64,000 nucleotides of DNA from Andeanibacterium fulvum (lineage in GTDB: Bacteria; Pseudomonadota; Alphaproteobacteria; Sphingomonadales; Sphingomonadaceae), in assembly GCF_037154085.1 (NCBI RefSeq), contig NZ_JBANRM010000003.1:248001-312000 (forward strand), given 5' to 3'. The position numbers and the translations under genes were made by a program. This document shows positions 17,059-26,248 of the stretch, piece by piece; the first letter of the stretch is position 1, and every line of letters starts with the position of its first letter. A model generated the notes under the pieces. That model had not been told where the DNA came from, ran no database searches, and was given only the letters and a program-made list of their open reading frames with translations.

Positions 17059-17907
17059 GTGACCTTGCCGCAACCGCGCGGTTTCGCGCTCGCCATGCTC
17101 AACGCCCTGCTGGCAGTCATGCTGCTGGCAGGGCTTTCCGCCCCCGCACAGGCAGCGTTGCCACCGCGTCCGGCGGGCCCTGTCTATGACGGGGCCAATC
17201 TGATCCCCGATCAGCAGGAAGCAGCGATGGATGCCCGGCTGCGCGAATACAACGCGAGGACCGGCCGCGCGGTAATCGTGGCAACTGTGCCCAGCCTCGA
17301 TGGCGACACTATCGAGAGCTACGCGCCCAAGCTGTTTGAGACCTGGGGCATCGGCGGAGCAGAGCGCGACACGGGCGTGCTGCTGCTGGTCGCGCCGAAT
17401 GAGCGCAAGGTGCGCATCGAAGTCGGCTATGGCCTGACACCCTATATCACGGACATCCTTTCGGGCCGGATCATCCGCAACGACATCACGCCGCGCTTCA
17501 AGGAAGGCGACATGGCCGGCGGGATCGAGGCCGGGCTGAACGCCATCGTCACTCAGCTTGACCGTTCCCCGGAAGACGCCAAGGCAATCGCAGAGGCCGC
17601 TGCCGCTGCCGAAAAGGCGCGCGAGACGGACAGCACTCCCAGCATTGGCGGGATCATCTTCTGGATCGTGCTGATCATCTTCTTCGCGCTCGTCTTCGGC
17701 AGGCGGAACCGGGGTTATCGCCGCAGCGGCTTCGGTAATGCAGTGGGCAACATCATCCTGTGGGAAGCACTCAATGTTGCCACACGCGGTGGCCGGCATG
17801 ACGGCTGGGGCGGAGGTGGCGGCTTCGGCGGCGGCGGTGGTGGAGGCGGCTTTGGCGGCTTCGGCGGCGGCATGTCCGGTGGCGGCGGCGCTTCGGGCAG
17901 TTGGTGA
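17059..17907 (+). CDS. TPM-domain membrane protein (YgcG-like)
   Basis: 282 residues: a signal peptide (to about residue 33), a TPM domain at about 38-165 (VYDGANLIPDQQEAAMDARL...RTGRAVIVATVPSLDGDTIESYA...GVLLLVAPNERKVRIEVGYGL), one TM segment (IIFWIVLIIFFALVF, about 196-212) and a glycine/phenylalanine-rich tail (GGGGFGG repeats). This is the standard partner of LemA. The TPM fold is related to phosphatase-like proteins, but activity is unproved for most. The GTG start follows GGAG by 8 bases and lies 21 bases after lemA. Confidence 0.88.
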   Translation: MTLPQPRGFALAMLNALLAVMLLAGLSAPAQAALPPRPAGPVYDGANLIPDQQEAAMDARLREYNARTGRAVIVATVPSLDGDTIESYAPKLFETWGIGGAERDTGVLLLVAPNERKVRIEVGYGLTPYITDILSGRIIRNDITPRFKEGDMAGGIEAGLNAIVTQLDRSPEDAKAIAEAAAAAEKARETDSTPSIGGIIFWIVLIIFFALVFGRRNRGYRRSGFGNAVGNIILWEALNVATRGGRHDGWGGGGGFGGGGGGGGFGGFGGGMSGGGGASGSW

Positions 17908-17918
17908 GGGGACAGTCC

Positions 17919-18599
17919 ATGGCACGCATCACCCTTTCCGACGAGGAACGCCAAAAGGTCAGCGACGCGGTAGCTGCGGCGGAGGCCGACACCGCAGGCG
18001 AGATCGTGACTATCGTCACCGATCGTTCCGATGGGTATATCGATATCGCCTTTGCATGGTCGGTCGCGGTCAGCTTCCTCGCCATGACGCTGTTCACCGC
18101 TTTCCCCGATTTCTATCTCGGCCTGATCGACCGGATTTTCGGCCTGTGGGGCCATGACTGGACGCATCGGGAATTGCTGTCGCTGGTGATGGCCGTGGGC
18201 GTGATCAAGTTCATCGCCATGATGCTGCTGCAATTGATCCAGCCGCTGAAGTTCTTCCTGATCCCGCCCTCGGTGAAATCCGCCCGCGTACGGGACCGTG
18301 CGGTCAGCTTCTTCAAGGTGGGGGCAGAACGGCGCACGCATGGCCGCACCGGCATCCTGATCTATCTGTCCATGCGCGAGCATCGGGCGGAAATCGTCGC
18401 GGACGAGGCGATTGCCGCCAAGGTGGAGCCGACCGTCTGGGGCGAGGCGATGGTGGACATGCTGACCCATATCAAGGATGGCCGGATCGGTGACGGAATG
18501 GCCGTGGGCGTGCAGGATGTGGGGGCGATCCTCGCCCAGCACTTCCCACGCGCCGAAGATGACCGGAACGAACTGCCGGACCGCCTGATCGAAGTATGA
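17919..18599 (+). CDS. Second TPM-domain membrane protein
   Basis: 226 residues: an N-terminal stretch LSDEERQKVSDAVAAAEADTAGEIVTIVTDRS (TPM start) interrupted by two TM segments (about 46-66 and 89-112), then the rest of the TPM domain (TGILIYLSMREHRAEIVADEAIAAKV...IKDGRIGDGMAVGVQDVG). No signal peptide. It follows the YgcG-like gene with 11 bases between, and its stop overlaps the next start (ATGA). The LemA-TPM-TPM triad is common in proteobacteria and probably forms an envelope complex of unknown function. Confidence 0.85.
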   Translation: MARITLSDEERQKVSDAVAAAEADTAGEIVTIVTDRSDGYIDIAFAWSVAVSFLAMTLFTAFPDFYLGLIDRIFGLWGHDWTHRELLSLVMAVGVIKFIAMMLLQLIQPLKFFLIPPSVKSARVRDRAVSFFKVGAERRTHGRTGILIYLSMREHRAEIVADEAIAAKVEPTVWGEAMVDMLTHIKDGRIGDGMAVGVQDVGAILAQHFPRAEDDRNELPDRLIEV

Positions 18600-19147
18600 C
18601 CGAAACCACCATTCCGCCAGACGCCGCCATGCCTGAGGAAATCCACTGGCAGGGCCGCTTCATTATCGCCAAGACCCGGGGCAAATGGGAATATGTCAGC
18701 CGAGCGCGAGACATTCGCGCGGCTGTGATCCTGGCGCTGGATGGTGACGAAGTTATCCTGGTCGAACAGTTCCGCGTGCCGCTCGGCCGCCCCTGCCTGG
18801 AACTGCCCGCCGGGCTGATCGGCGACGATGCGGGCGCAGAGGGCGAACATGCGCTCGACGCCGCCCAGCGTGAGTTGGAGGAAGAGACCGGCTATCACGC
18901 GGCCCAGTGGGAAAATCTGGGCGAATATTACTCCTCCCCCGGCATGGTCAGCGAGAGTTTCACTCTGCTGAAGGCCACGGGCCTGACCAAAGTGGGCGAA
19001 GGCGGCGGCACGGAAGGTGAGAATATTAACGTTCACCGCGTAAAACTGAGCCAGATCGCGAAAACCATCGCTGAATTCCGGGCAAAGGGACACGGGATCG
19101 ACGTGCGGCTGTTGATGCTGCTCGGTGGAGGCTTTATCGGCGGGTAA
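18596..19147 (+). CDS. Nudix hydrolase, ADP-ribose pyrophosphatase type
   Basis: 183 residues. The Nudix box is visible as G-(x5)-E-(x7)-REL-x-EE-x-G around GEHALDAAQRELEEETGY. Upstream elements (VILVEQFRVPLGRPCLELPAGLI) are typical of the ADP-ribose/sugar-nucleotide branch (NudF-like), which hydrolyses ADP-ribose to AMP and ribose 5-phosphate. Cytoplasmic. Its ATG overlaps the previous stop by 4 bases, and its TAA overlaps the next ATG by one base. Confidence 0.88.
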   Translation: MTETTIPPDAAMPEEIHWQGRFIIAKTRGKWEYVSRARDIRAAVILALDGDEVILVEQFRVPLGRPCLELPAGLIGDDAGAEGEHALDAAQRELEEETGYHAAQWENLGEYYSSPGMVSESFTLLKATGLTKVGEGGGTEGENINVHRVKLSQIAKTIAEFRAKGHGIDVRLLMLLGGGFIGG

Positions 19148-20010
19148 TGTCCCGGCCCGAGGAATTGCTCGCCTTCCTGCCTGAAGGCTTCCCCGCCAAC
19201 CTTTCCTCTGCCGAGGCGGCTTGCCTTGTCGCGGAACGGATCGCCAATCTGCCGCGCGGCACTATGCCCCCAATCATCGGGATCAATGGCGCGCAGGGGT
19301 CAGGCAAGTCCACGCTCACCCAGTTGATCGGCATCGCGCTGGAACGCTTCCACTCCATGCGCCCGGCCCTGCTCTCGCTGGACGATTTCTATTTCGGCAA
19401 GCCGCCGCGCTTGCAGCTTGCCCGGCTGGTTCACCCGCTGTGCGAAACGCGCGGCGTGCCCGGCACGCATGACGTGCTGCTGATGGCCGATACGCTCGAC
19501 GCGCTGGCCAAGGCGGGGCCTGACAGCCGCACGCCCCTGCCCCGCTTCGACAAGCTGGATGACGACCGAGTGAGCCGCGAAGAATGGCCCGAATTCGAAG
19601 GCCGCCCGGACGCGATCCTGCTGGAAGGCTGGTGCGTGGGCCTGCGCGCCGAGGACCTGCCCGCCTGGACTGGCCCGATCAACGAGTTGGAGGCGGAGGA
19701 AGACCCGGCAGGCGACTGGTTCCGCTGGTCGCTTGGCGAACTGGCGCAGGCCTATCCCGCGATCTGGGACCGCTTCGCCCTGCTCATCTCCATCGAAGTG
19801 CCGGATATCGAAACCGTGATCGCCTCGCGCCTCAAGCAGGAAGAAGGGCTGGCCGCAGGCAGTGACCGGCCGCGCATGGACCGGGCGGGCGTGACGCGCT
19901 TCGTCCAGCATTACGAGCGCTTCACCCGCGCGGTCTGGGCATCCATGCCGCAGCGGGCCGACATGCTTTTCCGCCGGACGCCGGATTTCGGCTACAGCCT
20001 GGCGAAGTGA
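19147..20010 (+). CDS. P-loop kinase, D-glycerate 3-kinase (GLYK)-like
   Basis: 287 residues. A P-loop GINGAQGSGKST (about residues 40-51) is followed by the SLDDFYFGK motif and a substrate region with CETRGVPGTHD, the combination found in plant-type D-glycerate 3-kinases and their yeast homologue, within the uridine-kinase superfamily. A Walker-B-like ILLEGWCVGL and a C-terminal RLKQEEGL region are also present. The likely reaction is ATP plus D-glycerate to 3-phosphoglycerate; pantothenate or uridine kinase is less likely. The start overlaps the Nudix stop (TAATG). Confidence 0.75.
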   Translation: MSRPEELLAFLPEGFPANLSSAEAACLVAERIANLPRGTMPPIIGINGAQGSGKSTLTQLIGIALERFHSMRPALLSLDDFYFGKPPRLQLARLVHPLCETRGVPGTHDVLLMADTLDALAKAGPDSRTPLPRFDKLDDDRVSREEWPEFEGRPDAILLEGWCVGLRAEDLPAWTGPINELEAEEDPAGDWFRWSLGELAQAYPAIWDRFALLISIEVPDIETVIASRLKQEEGLAAGSDRPRMDRAGVTRFVQHYERFTRAVWASMPQRADMLFRRTPDFGYSLAK

Positions 20011-20040
20011 CCGCTACGAAGCGGCGTAAGGGAGAGAAGA

Positions 20041-20961
20041 ATGAAGATCGCAATCGTCGGCGCAGGGGCCATGGGCTGCCTATATGCAGCCGCTTTCCAT
20101 CGCGCGGGTTGCGCCGTCACGCTGGTGGACGTCAACCGCCCGCATATCGATGCGATCAATGCGCGCGGACTGGAGCTTGAAACCCGCGCCGGTCACGAAA
20201 TTCTGCCCCTCCCCGCCCGCCTGCCGCAGGATGCGGAAGGGATCATGGACCTGCTGCTGGTCTTCACCAAGGTGTTCCACACAGATGGGGCCATGGCTGG
20301 CGCCGCGCATCTGATCGGACCTGACACATACGTCCTCACCCTGCAGAACGGCCTCGGCAATGCGGAACGGATCGCCGCCCATGTGCCGAAGGATCGTGTG
20401 CTGGTGGGCATCGCTTCCCTGCCTGCCGATCTGGAAGGGCCGGGCAAGGTCCGTTCGATGGGTGAAGGCGGATCGCGGCTCTATCCTGCCTTCACGCAGG
20501 ATGAGAGTTTTGCCGCCCAGGTAGCCGAGAAGCTGACGCAGGGCGGGATGACCGCCAAGCTCGAACCGAAGATTCACGAGGCGATCTGGGAAAAGGCGAT
20601 CTTCAACGCCGCCATGAACCCGCTCTGCGCCCTTACCCGCCGCACGCCAGGCTTTTTCCTCGAAAAGCCGGAAGCACGGGGCATGATCCACGACGTGGTG
20701 GAAGAAGGCACTGCCGCCGCCAATGCCAATGGCTATGCCATCTCGTCAAAGCCGATCCACGACCTGACGCTGGTTTCCATGACCGACCATGCCGATCACG
20801 AAGCCTCCATGCTGCAGGACGTGAAGGCCGGACGCCGCACGGAAGTGGATTCGATCAACGGCGCCATCGTGGAAGCCGCAAAAAGAGCGGGGGCCGAAGC
20901 CCCCGTCACCGAAACATTGTGGCGTCTGGTGAAGCTCGAGGAGGCAAAGCTGGGAGAATAA
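20041..20961 (+). CDS. Ketopantoate reductase family protein (ApbA/PanE)
   Basis: 306 residues with an N-terminal NAD(P)-binding GAGAMGCLYAAAF motif, the LLLVFTKVFHT and LTLQNGLGN motifs of the family and the C-terminal helical domain with EKAIFNAAMNPLCAL (catalytic Lys and Asn). The length matches PanE, which reduces 2-ketopantoate to pantoate. Several paralogues of this family act on other 2-oxo acids, so the exact substrate is uncertain; no panB or panC gene is nearby. It is preceded by a GGGAGAGAAG site. A weak stem (20949-20969) follows the stop. Confidence 0.85.
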   Translation: MKIAIVGAGAMGCLYAAAFHRAGCAVTLVDVNRPHIDAINARGLELETRAGHEILPLPARLPQDAEGIMDLLLVFTKVFHTDGAMAGAAHLIGPDTYVLTLQNGLGNAERIAAHVPKDRVLVGIASLPADLEGPGKVRSMGEGGSRLYPAFTQDESFAAQVAEKLTQGGMTAKLEPKIHEAIWEKAIFNAAMNPLCALTRRTPGFFLEKPEARGMIHDVVEEGTAAANANGYAISSKPIHDLTLVSMTDHADHEASMLQDVKAGRRTEVDSINGAIVEAAKRAGAEAPVTETLWRLVKLEEAKLGE

Positions 20962-20992
20962 CCCCCAGCCTTGTTCCCGCCTTGCCCGTAGA

Positions 20993-21952
20993 TCAATCCT
21001 CAGGCGCGACGACCTTGCGGCTGTGGAACAGCCACTTGCCGTTGACGCGCACGACTTCGTCCACTCCATTGCCCGCGGCGATCAGCTTCGGCGGATCATC
21101 CAGCTTGCCGGTCTCGCTCAAACGATAAGTCTGCCAGTAATAATGGATCTTGGCCGTGTGCGGCCCGGTGAATTCGATCCAGTGATTGCTGGTGGCGTGC
21201 TGAAGCTTCGGGGCGGCCTTTCCGTCCTTGGTGAAGTCCGCAATCATCTTGCGCAGCGCTTCGCGGCCCTTGGTCTCGCCGAACGAGCCGTCTTCCGTGA
21301 AGGAGGCGGCGTAGGCATCCGCATTGAACTTGTCGAGCGCGCGGTCATAGCGCCACATCAGCGCCTCGATCTCCTCGCGGTCTTTCGCCTGACGCAGTTC
21401 GACGTCGACGCTACCGACTGGCGGGGCCCCGGCATCAGGCAGGCTAGCGGGATCCCAGTGCTGGTCGGCCTTGCCGTCCACGAAGCGCCAGGTATCGAAC
21501 CAGGTGGTGGTGTAGGTCTTGGTCGGATCGCCCGGCATGGGCAGGGCGCGCACCGTCAGCACAGTGACGTAATCGCCTTCCGCCTGCACTGCCACGATGG
21601 GCGAAGTGAGCGTCTTGCACTCCTTGTCTTCCGGACGCTTGGCCACGTTGATGAAGTAATCCATCACGCCCTTCAGGCCCGAGGCCGCGAAAGGGTTGTG
21701 CTGGATATAGCGGTCCGTGATCCATTCAGGCGCACGGGTCCACTGATTGCACTGCAGCAGCTCCTTCATGATGTGGAGCGCGGCCTGCTTGTTCCGGTGC
21801 AGCTTGGGATCGCTGCTGTTGAACAGCGAAACCGGGTCCGGATGGGCGATTACCGGATCGCTCAGCGGCTTCATCTGCGCGGATGCGGGCGCAGCCGCGA
21901 GCATGCCAGAAGCCAGCAGCGTCGCTGCCAGCATCGTTATTTTGGACTTCAT
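20993..21952 (-). CDS. Exported protein with two fused NTF2/SnoaL-like domains
   Basis: 319 residues: a signal peptide (to ASAQ, about 25), then two NTF2-like folds. The first (about 45-165) has the SnoaL 'ester-cyclase' signature RYIQHNPFAASG...LKGVMDYF. The second (about 185-315) is of the SnoaL_4 kind, REEIEALMWRYDRALDKFNADAYAASFTEDGSF. The folds can bind small hydrophobic ligands and act as isomerases, cyclases or hydratases; no substrate can be named. The start at 21952 has AGGGGA upstream. It is convergent with the PanE-like gene. Related single-domain proteins occur at 55.5-57.8 kb. Confidence 0.75.
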   Translation of the reverse strand: MKSKITMLAATLLASGMLAAAPASAQMKPLSDPVIAHPDPVSLFNSSDPKLHRNKQAALHIMKELLQCNQWTRAPEWITDRYIQHNPFAASGLKGVMDYFINVAKRPEDKECKTLTSPIVAVQAEGDYVTVLTVRALPMPGDPTKTYTTTWFDTWRFVDGKADQHWDPASLPDAGAPPVGSVDVELRQAKDREEIEALMWRYDRALDKFNADAYAASFTEDGSFGETKGREALRKMIADFTKDGKAAPKLQHATSNHWIEFTGPHTAKIHYYWQTYRLSETGKLDDPPKLIAAGNGVDEVVRVNGKWLFHSRKVVAPED

Positions 21953-22162
21953 GGAATATCCCCTCTGACTTCCTGATTCTCCCGTACCGGATTTGTGTAA
22001 CGGCCCCGTCATTTGTTTCAAACAATGCATATGGATTGCTTGGTTGTTGCGCTGCACCACGCGCATGCTAACCAAGCGTCATCATCTTCCGCCCGCCTGG
22101 GCACAGTCTGCCGAGCTTGAGACCATGCAATCGACAGCCCTTCCCGGCGGGACTTCCGCCCG

Positions 22163-23851
22163 ATGAGCAATTCCGCGCCACCCCCTTCGCTCGGCTTCAG
22201 CGTCGGCATTACCGGCCACCGGGCCGACCGCATCACGGACAAGCCTGCCGTGCGCGCCCGGCTGGACGAAGTGCTCAGGACCATCCAGCAGTCGATGGAC
22301 CATATCGCGACCGGGCATCTGTTCCAGGCTGGCCGGCATCCCCTGCGCATGGTCTCGGCCATTGCCGAAGGGGCGGACCGGATGGCGGCCGAGGCCGCGC
22401 TGGACCTTGGCGAGACGCTGGAAGTGATCCTGCCCTTCCCGATGCCGGAATACGAGAAGGATTTCGAGACTGCGGAATCCCGCTCCGAATTCCACGACCT
22501 GCTCGGCCGTGCTTCCGCGCTGATCGTGCTCGACGGGGACGATGAAGACCGCCCCCGTTCCTACGAGGCGGCGGGCATGACCCTGCTCGACAATTGCGAC
22601 CTGCTGATCGCTATCTGGGATGGCGGGCCGGGGCGCGGCCGGGGCGGCACGCGCGAGATCATCGGCCAGGCCGCGCGGCGCGCCATGCCGGTGGTGGTGA
22701 TCCCGCCCGACGGCTCCTCCATCACAATTCACGGATCGATCCACGGCGAGCCGATGCGCTTCATGGATGTGCCGACGCATTCGCTCGACATCCTGCCCGA
22801 TATCGTTGCCTCGCTGCTGGGCACTTATGGCGACGCGAAGGAAGAGGCGGAATGGCGCAAGCTCGCCGAGATGCCGCCAAACCCGCTGATTCACGAAGCC
22901 TATCCACTGCTGCTGAAGCTGGCTGGGGTACGTCCGTGGTTTCGCCGCAAGAGCGCCGCCGGTGGCTGGGAAGATCCGCCCGCCAAAGGCGCGCTGGCCG
23001 AAGCCTTCCACTGGTGGGACGATGCTGCCATTCGCGCGGCGCAGGCCTTCCGCTCGGCAGTGATCGTCAACTTCTCGCTCGCAGCCATGGCTGTCGTGCT
23101 CGCGGCCAGCGGCGTGCTGGGCGGACATTACAAATGGCTGTTCGTGGTGGCGGAAATCGTCACGATTCTGCTGCTGCTGATCAATGCGGTTCATGCCGGG
23201 CGGATGCGCTGGCAGGAACGGTGGCTGGAATCCCGCCAGGTGGCCGAACTGCTGCGCGTGTGCACCATGCTGCGCAGTGTGGGCATCGGGCGCGGCATTG
23301 CCGATCCGGGTGAAGGCGGTTCCAATGGCTGGTATGCCGGGGCCATCGCGCGCAGCTGCGGCATGGAATCGGTCGACCTCTCCCACACACTCACCGCCGC
23401 GGAGCCGCTGATCACCGAAGTGACGAGCCAGGCAAACTGGAACGAGAGCACCTCGCACCGGATGCATCTGGCGGCCCATCGTATCGAGCGGTTCGGCGAA
23501 GTGCTGTTCGCGGCCGTGCTCGCCTCCTCGGTGGGCTGGCTGATCCTCTATTTCACCGCCGAACATATCGCGACGGACCTGAAATACGTCCTCACCACTA
23601 TCACAGCCGGCCTTCCGGCAGTCGCCACGGCGAGCTACGGCATCCGAGTGATCCTGGATTTCGAAGGCATCGCCGGGCGCGCGCACCAGATTTCGCTGGG
23701 CCTCAACGCCCTGCTCAAGCACTGGGAAGCCAGCCCGCAGACTTCGGCCAGCCTGCAGGAATTCGCCCGCCGCGCGGCGGACATCATGCTGAGCGACGTG
23801 GCCGCATGGCGCCTGCTGGCGGAAGGACGGCGACTGACGATCCCGGGCTAG
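22163..23851 (+). CDS. SLOG-like nucleotide-sensor domain with SLATT-like membrane effector domain
   Basis: 562 residues. The N-terminal third is Rossmann-like, with GITGHRADRI near residue 14, AIAEGADRMAAEAALDLG near 75 and LLIAIWDGG near 150, the pattern of SLOG-superfamily ligand sensors. It is followed by two hydrophobic hairpins, about 300-345 and 445-496, matching the multi-TM SLATT/DUF4231 arrangement seen in nucleotide-dependent conflict systems. By family knowledge, the SLOG domain would bind a nucleotide-derived signal and the TM part would perturb the membrane. No signal peptide; the ribosome site is weak (GGGA). It is convergent with a TIR-FHA gene. Assignment is by pattern and needs profile searches. 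Confidence 0.6.
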   Translation: MSNSAPPPSLGFSVGITGHRADRITDKPAVRARLDEVLRTIQQSMDHIATGHLFQAGRHPLRMVSAIAEGADRMAAEAALDLGETLEVILPFPMPEYEKDFETAESRSEFHDLLGRASALIVLDGDDEDRPRSYEAAGMTLLDNCDLLIAIWDGGPGRGRGGTREIIGQAARRAMPVVVIPPDGSSITIHGSIHGEPMRFMDVPTHSLDILPDIVASLLGTYGDAKEEAEWRKLAEMPPNPLIHEAYPLLLKLAGVRPWFRRKSAAGGWEDPPAKGALAEAFHWWDDAAIRAAQAFRSAVIVNFSLAAMAVVLAASGVLGGHYKWLFVVAEIVTILLLLINAVHAGRMRWQERWLESRQVAELLRVCTMLRSVGIGRGIADPGEGGSNGWYAGAIARSCGMESVDLSHTLTAAEPLITEVTSQANWNESTSHRMHLAAHRIERFGEVLFAAVLASSVGWLILYFTAEHIATDLKYVLTTITAGLPAVATASYGIRVILDFEGIAGRAHQISLGLNALLKHWEASPQTSASLQEFARRAADIMLSDVAAWRLLAEGRRLTIPG

Positions 23852-24165
23852 TTCGCAAGGAGGTGTCACCCTTTCGGGCAGGAAAACACCGTGTTTCGTT
23901 TGCAGGGCCCCGCCCTTGCGAGGCCCGGTTTCCAGCCGTTTTTCCACGTTTGACGCGGGCCGGAGTGTCACCTTCGGTTTCGGGTTTTCGTGCAGGCCTT
24001 GCGCGTTCCGGCAAGCGGGATCGTGACAGGCTAAGGAAGTGCGAAGCGGGTCGGGTGCGAGGTTGTTCATCGCACAGGATAAACCCCATTTGGGGGCGTG
24101 TAGGAAAGTGTTTTCCGGCGCGCGTCCTTGGCCGCCAACTCGCTGGCAGCCAAGTCTCCGCCCGC
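23852..24165. other. Gap between the convergent SLOG and TIR-FHA genes
   Basis: 314 bases with no supported gene. GTGTCACC occurs twice (near 23874 and 23965), and short GC-rich hairpins are present. No clear terminator with a T-run was seen. An open frame crosses this stretch into the TIR-FHA gene, but its protein is unlike anything recognised and I do not call it. Confidence 0.4.
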
Positions 24166-25191
24166 TCAGACCTCCGCGCGGGTGCGCACTTCGTGGACCA
24201 GCGTGTAATGGCCCACGGTCAGCACCGAGCCGACCGGAAGCACGGCCGCGCCCATCACGCGCTGGCCATCCACATAGGTCCCGTTGGTGGAATTGAGATC
24301 GGAAACGAACAAGTCGTTTTCCTTCAATTCGACCGTGCAGTGGGAGCGGGAGACCTTTGAATCGGCCAGCACCACATCGGCGGGCGCGACCCGGCCGATC
24401 TTGATGCCCAGCGGCCCCACGATGTAGCGCTTCGTCTCGCCATCGCCTGCCGAAACCTCGAGACAGTGCAATTCATCACTGCCCATCAGCGCGAATTCGT
24501 CTGACTGGGTGTAGAACTGCGTCGCCTCGTATTCTTCCTCAGGCTCCTCAATCGCGGCGGCAGCCTGAGTGCCGCCCTGCTTCATGATCGCTTCCTGAAG
24601 CGCGGCCACGGCCGAAAGCAGGCTGTCCATCTTGACGTTTGAAGCGCCGTCCGCCTGCGCGGTCGCGACCGCCGATCGCAACGGCGGCGGAGCCGGCCGG
24701 GTGGCGACCGGCTGAGGCGGAGGCGGCGGAGGCAGACCGGCGGCGGCATCGGCCGCACGCCCATTGGCCACCAGGCGCCGCACGTCCTTGACGAACACCT
24801 TCCAGTGATCGTCCGCAACATCGCCATCCCAGTGGCAGAGATCCGCCGTATGGGTAAGTTCGAAGATGATCGGGCGATTACAGGGCTCGATAATCACGGG
24901 CGCCAGCGTGCGGTTCCGGTCCGCCAGCGTCGCTTCGGCGCGCACCCAGCGGGAAATGACCGAACGCGGCGACCACAGAACCACCACGGCCTTGGCCGCG
25001 CGCAGTTCCTGCTCGATTATCTCGTCGAAGGTTTCGCCCGAATGGAGCGCAGCGTCCCACCACACCGAAAAGCCTTCTTTCCCGAAAGCTTCGGCGAATT
25101 TCTGCGCGGTCCCCTGATCATCCCGCGCGTAGGAAATGAAGATGTCCTGTCCGTGCAACTCGACACTCCAACCGGAACAGCCTGAGGACAT
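24166..25191 (-). CDS. TIR-FHA fusion protein
   Basis: 341 residues. A TIR domain (about 13-140) starts with DIFISYARDD, has a BB-loop region GFSVWWDAALHSGETF and carries SPRSVISRWVRAEATLA, which includes the W-x-x-x-E type glutamate used by NAD-cleaving TIRs. A proline/alanine-rich, then acidic linker (about 150-235) leads to a C-terminal FHA domain (about 250-335) with IGR, SRSHC and LNSTNGTYV, the phosphothreonine-binding signature. So it may be a TIR NADase controlled through binding a phosphoprotein. The PP2C gene lies 238 bases upstream on the same strand, and the kinase diverges beyond it. Soluble, cytoplasmic. The start is the first in-frame ATG; the ribosome site is weak. Confidence 0.82.
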   Translation of the reverse strand: MSSGCSGWSVELHGQDIFISYARDDQGTAQKFAEAFGKEGFSVWWDAALHSGETFDEIIEQELRAAKAVVVLWSPRSVISRWVRAEATLADRNRTLAPVIIEPCNRPIIFELTHTADLCHWDGDVADDHWKVFVKDVRRLVANGRAADAAAGLPPPPPPQPVATRPAPPPLRSAVATAQADGASNVKMDSLLSAVAALQEAIMKQGGTQAAAAIEEPEEEYEATQFYTQSDEFALMGSDELHCLEVSAGDGETKRYIVGPLGIKIGRVAPADVVLADSKVSRSHCTVELKENDLFVSDLNSTNGTYVDGQRVMGAAVLPVGSVLTVGHYTLVHEVRTRAEV

Positions 25192-25429
25192 TCCCCGGGC
25201 ATGTTGGCATTTCTGCGATCCCCACCGCGACGCTGCCCATCGTTCAAAAGAAAAACGGCGCAGCGACTATCTGTTCTTGAAACGCGCCCGACTCCCCCCG
25301 AAGCCCAAGTCACGATTGGGGCGGGAAGATATCTCAAGACCTTTCATTCGCAAGTGCAAAAGATCATTGACACAAATCCCGCATTCACCGTGAAAATCCC
25401 GGAAACGCGCGGGTTTTATCGCCCAGAAA

Positions 25430-26149
25430 TCAGGCTGACTTCACCCTGACGATCACTATCGTCACATTGTCGGGCGCGCCGCGCGCCAGCACCATTTCCA
25501 GCAGCGAATCAGCGGCTTGCTCGATCGGCTTGGAATAGAGTGCGGCGAGGATTTCCACTTGGCTGACCATGCGCGTCAGCCCGTCACTGGCGAGCAGGAA
25601 GATGTCCCCCGGAAATGCGACACCGCCCTTGGTCTCGACATGCAATTCTTCCGCCGCCCCGACTGCCCGGGTAATGACGTTGGAATTGGGGTGCTTTTCG
25701 GCATCGTTCGGGTCGAGCATCCCGGCCGCGACCAAATCCTGCACCAGGCTGTGATCGCGCGTGATCTGCACGATAGTCCCGTCGCGATAACGATAGGCTC
25801 GGCTGTCCCCCGCCCAGAAGCAGCAATATTGGCCATTGCCCAGGGCCAGCCCCACCACCGTGCTGCCGATGGTGCGCGGTTCCATGCCCTGATGGGCAAG
25901 ATCGATCAGATAGCTGTTGGCTCGCTTCAGCGCGGCGACGGCCTGCGTCGTCAGCGCCTCGGGGTCCGGTGTCGGCCCAAGGCCGGAAATTGCCTCGACA
26001 ACCTTGGCGCTGGCAACTTCGCCCGCCTCATGCCCGCCCATGCCATCGGCGACCACCCAGATTCCCTTGTCGGGATAGCTGGCAAAGGAATCCTCATTCA
26101 GCTTCCTGCGCAGCCCAACATGGGTTCGTAACGCGCATTCGAAACCCAT
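25430..26149 (-). CDS. PP2C-family Ser/Thr protein phosphatase
   Basis: 239 residues, a single catalytic domain. Metal-binding and catalytic motifs are in order: RKLNEDSF, VVADGMGGHEAGE, GSTVVGLAL, WAGDSRAYRYR, LLASDGLTRMV and APDNVTIVIV. It is the size of bacterial PstP/Stp/PppA enzymes without the membrane tail, so it is cytosolic. It probably reverses phosphorylation by the divergent kinase 99 bases away. AAGGA lies 7 bases before the ATG. Confidence 0.93.
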   Translation of the reverse strand: MGFECALRTHVGLRRKLNEDSFASYPDKGIWVVADGMGGHEAGEVASAKVVEAISGLGPTPDPEALTTQAVAALKRANSYLIDLAHQGMEPRTIGSTVVGLALGNGQYCCFWAGDSRAYRYRDGTIVQITRDHSLVQDLVAAGMLDPNDAEKHPNSNVITRAVGAAEELHVETKGGVAFPGDIFLLASDGLTRMVSQVEILAALYSKPIEQAADSLLEMVLARGAPDNVTIVIVRVKSA

Positions 26150-26248
26150 TACTTATTCCTTACACAGGTCCCGCCTAAAGGCTGGATATTTGCAATGGAT
26201 CGTGCAATTTCCGTTGCGGCGCAACATTTAGAGCACGGGAAGTCATCA

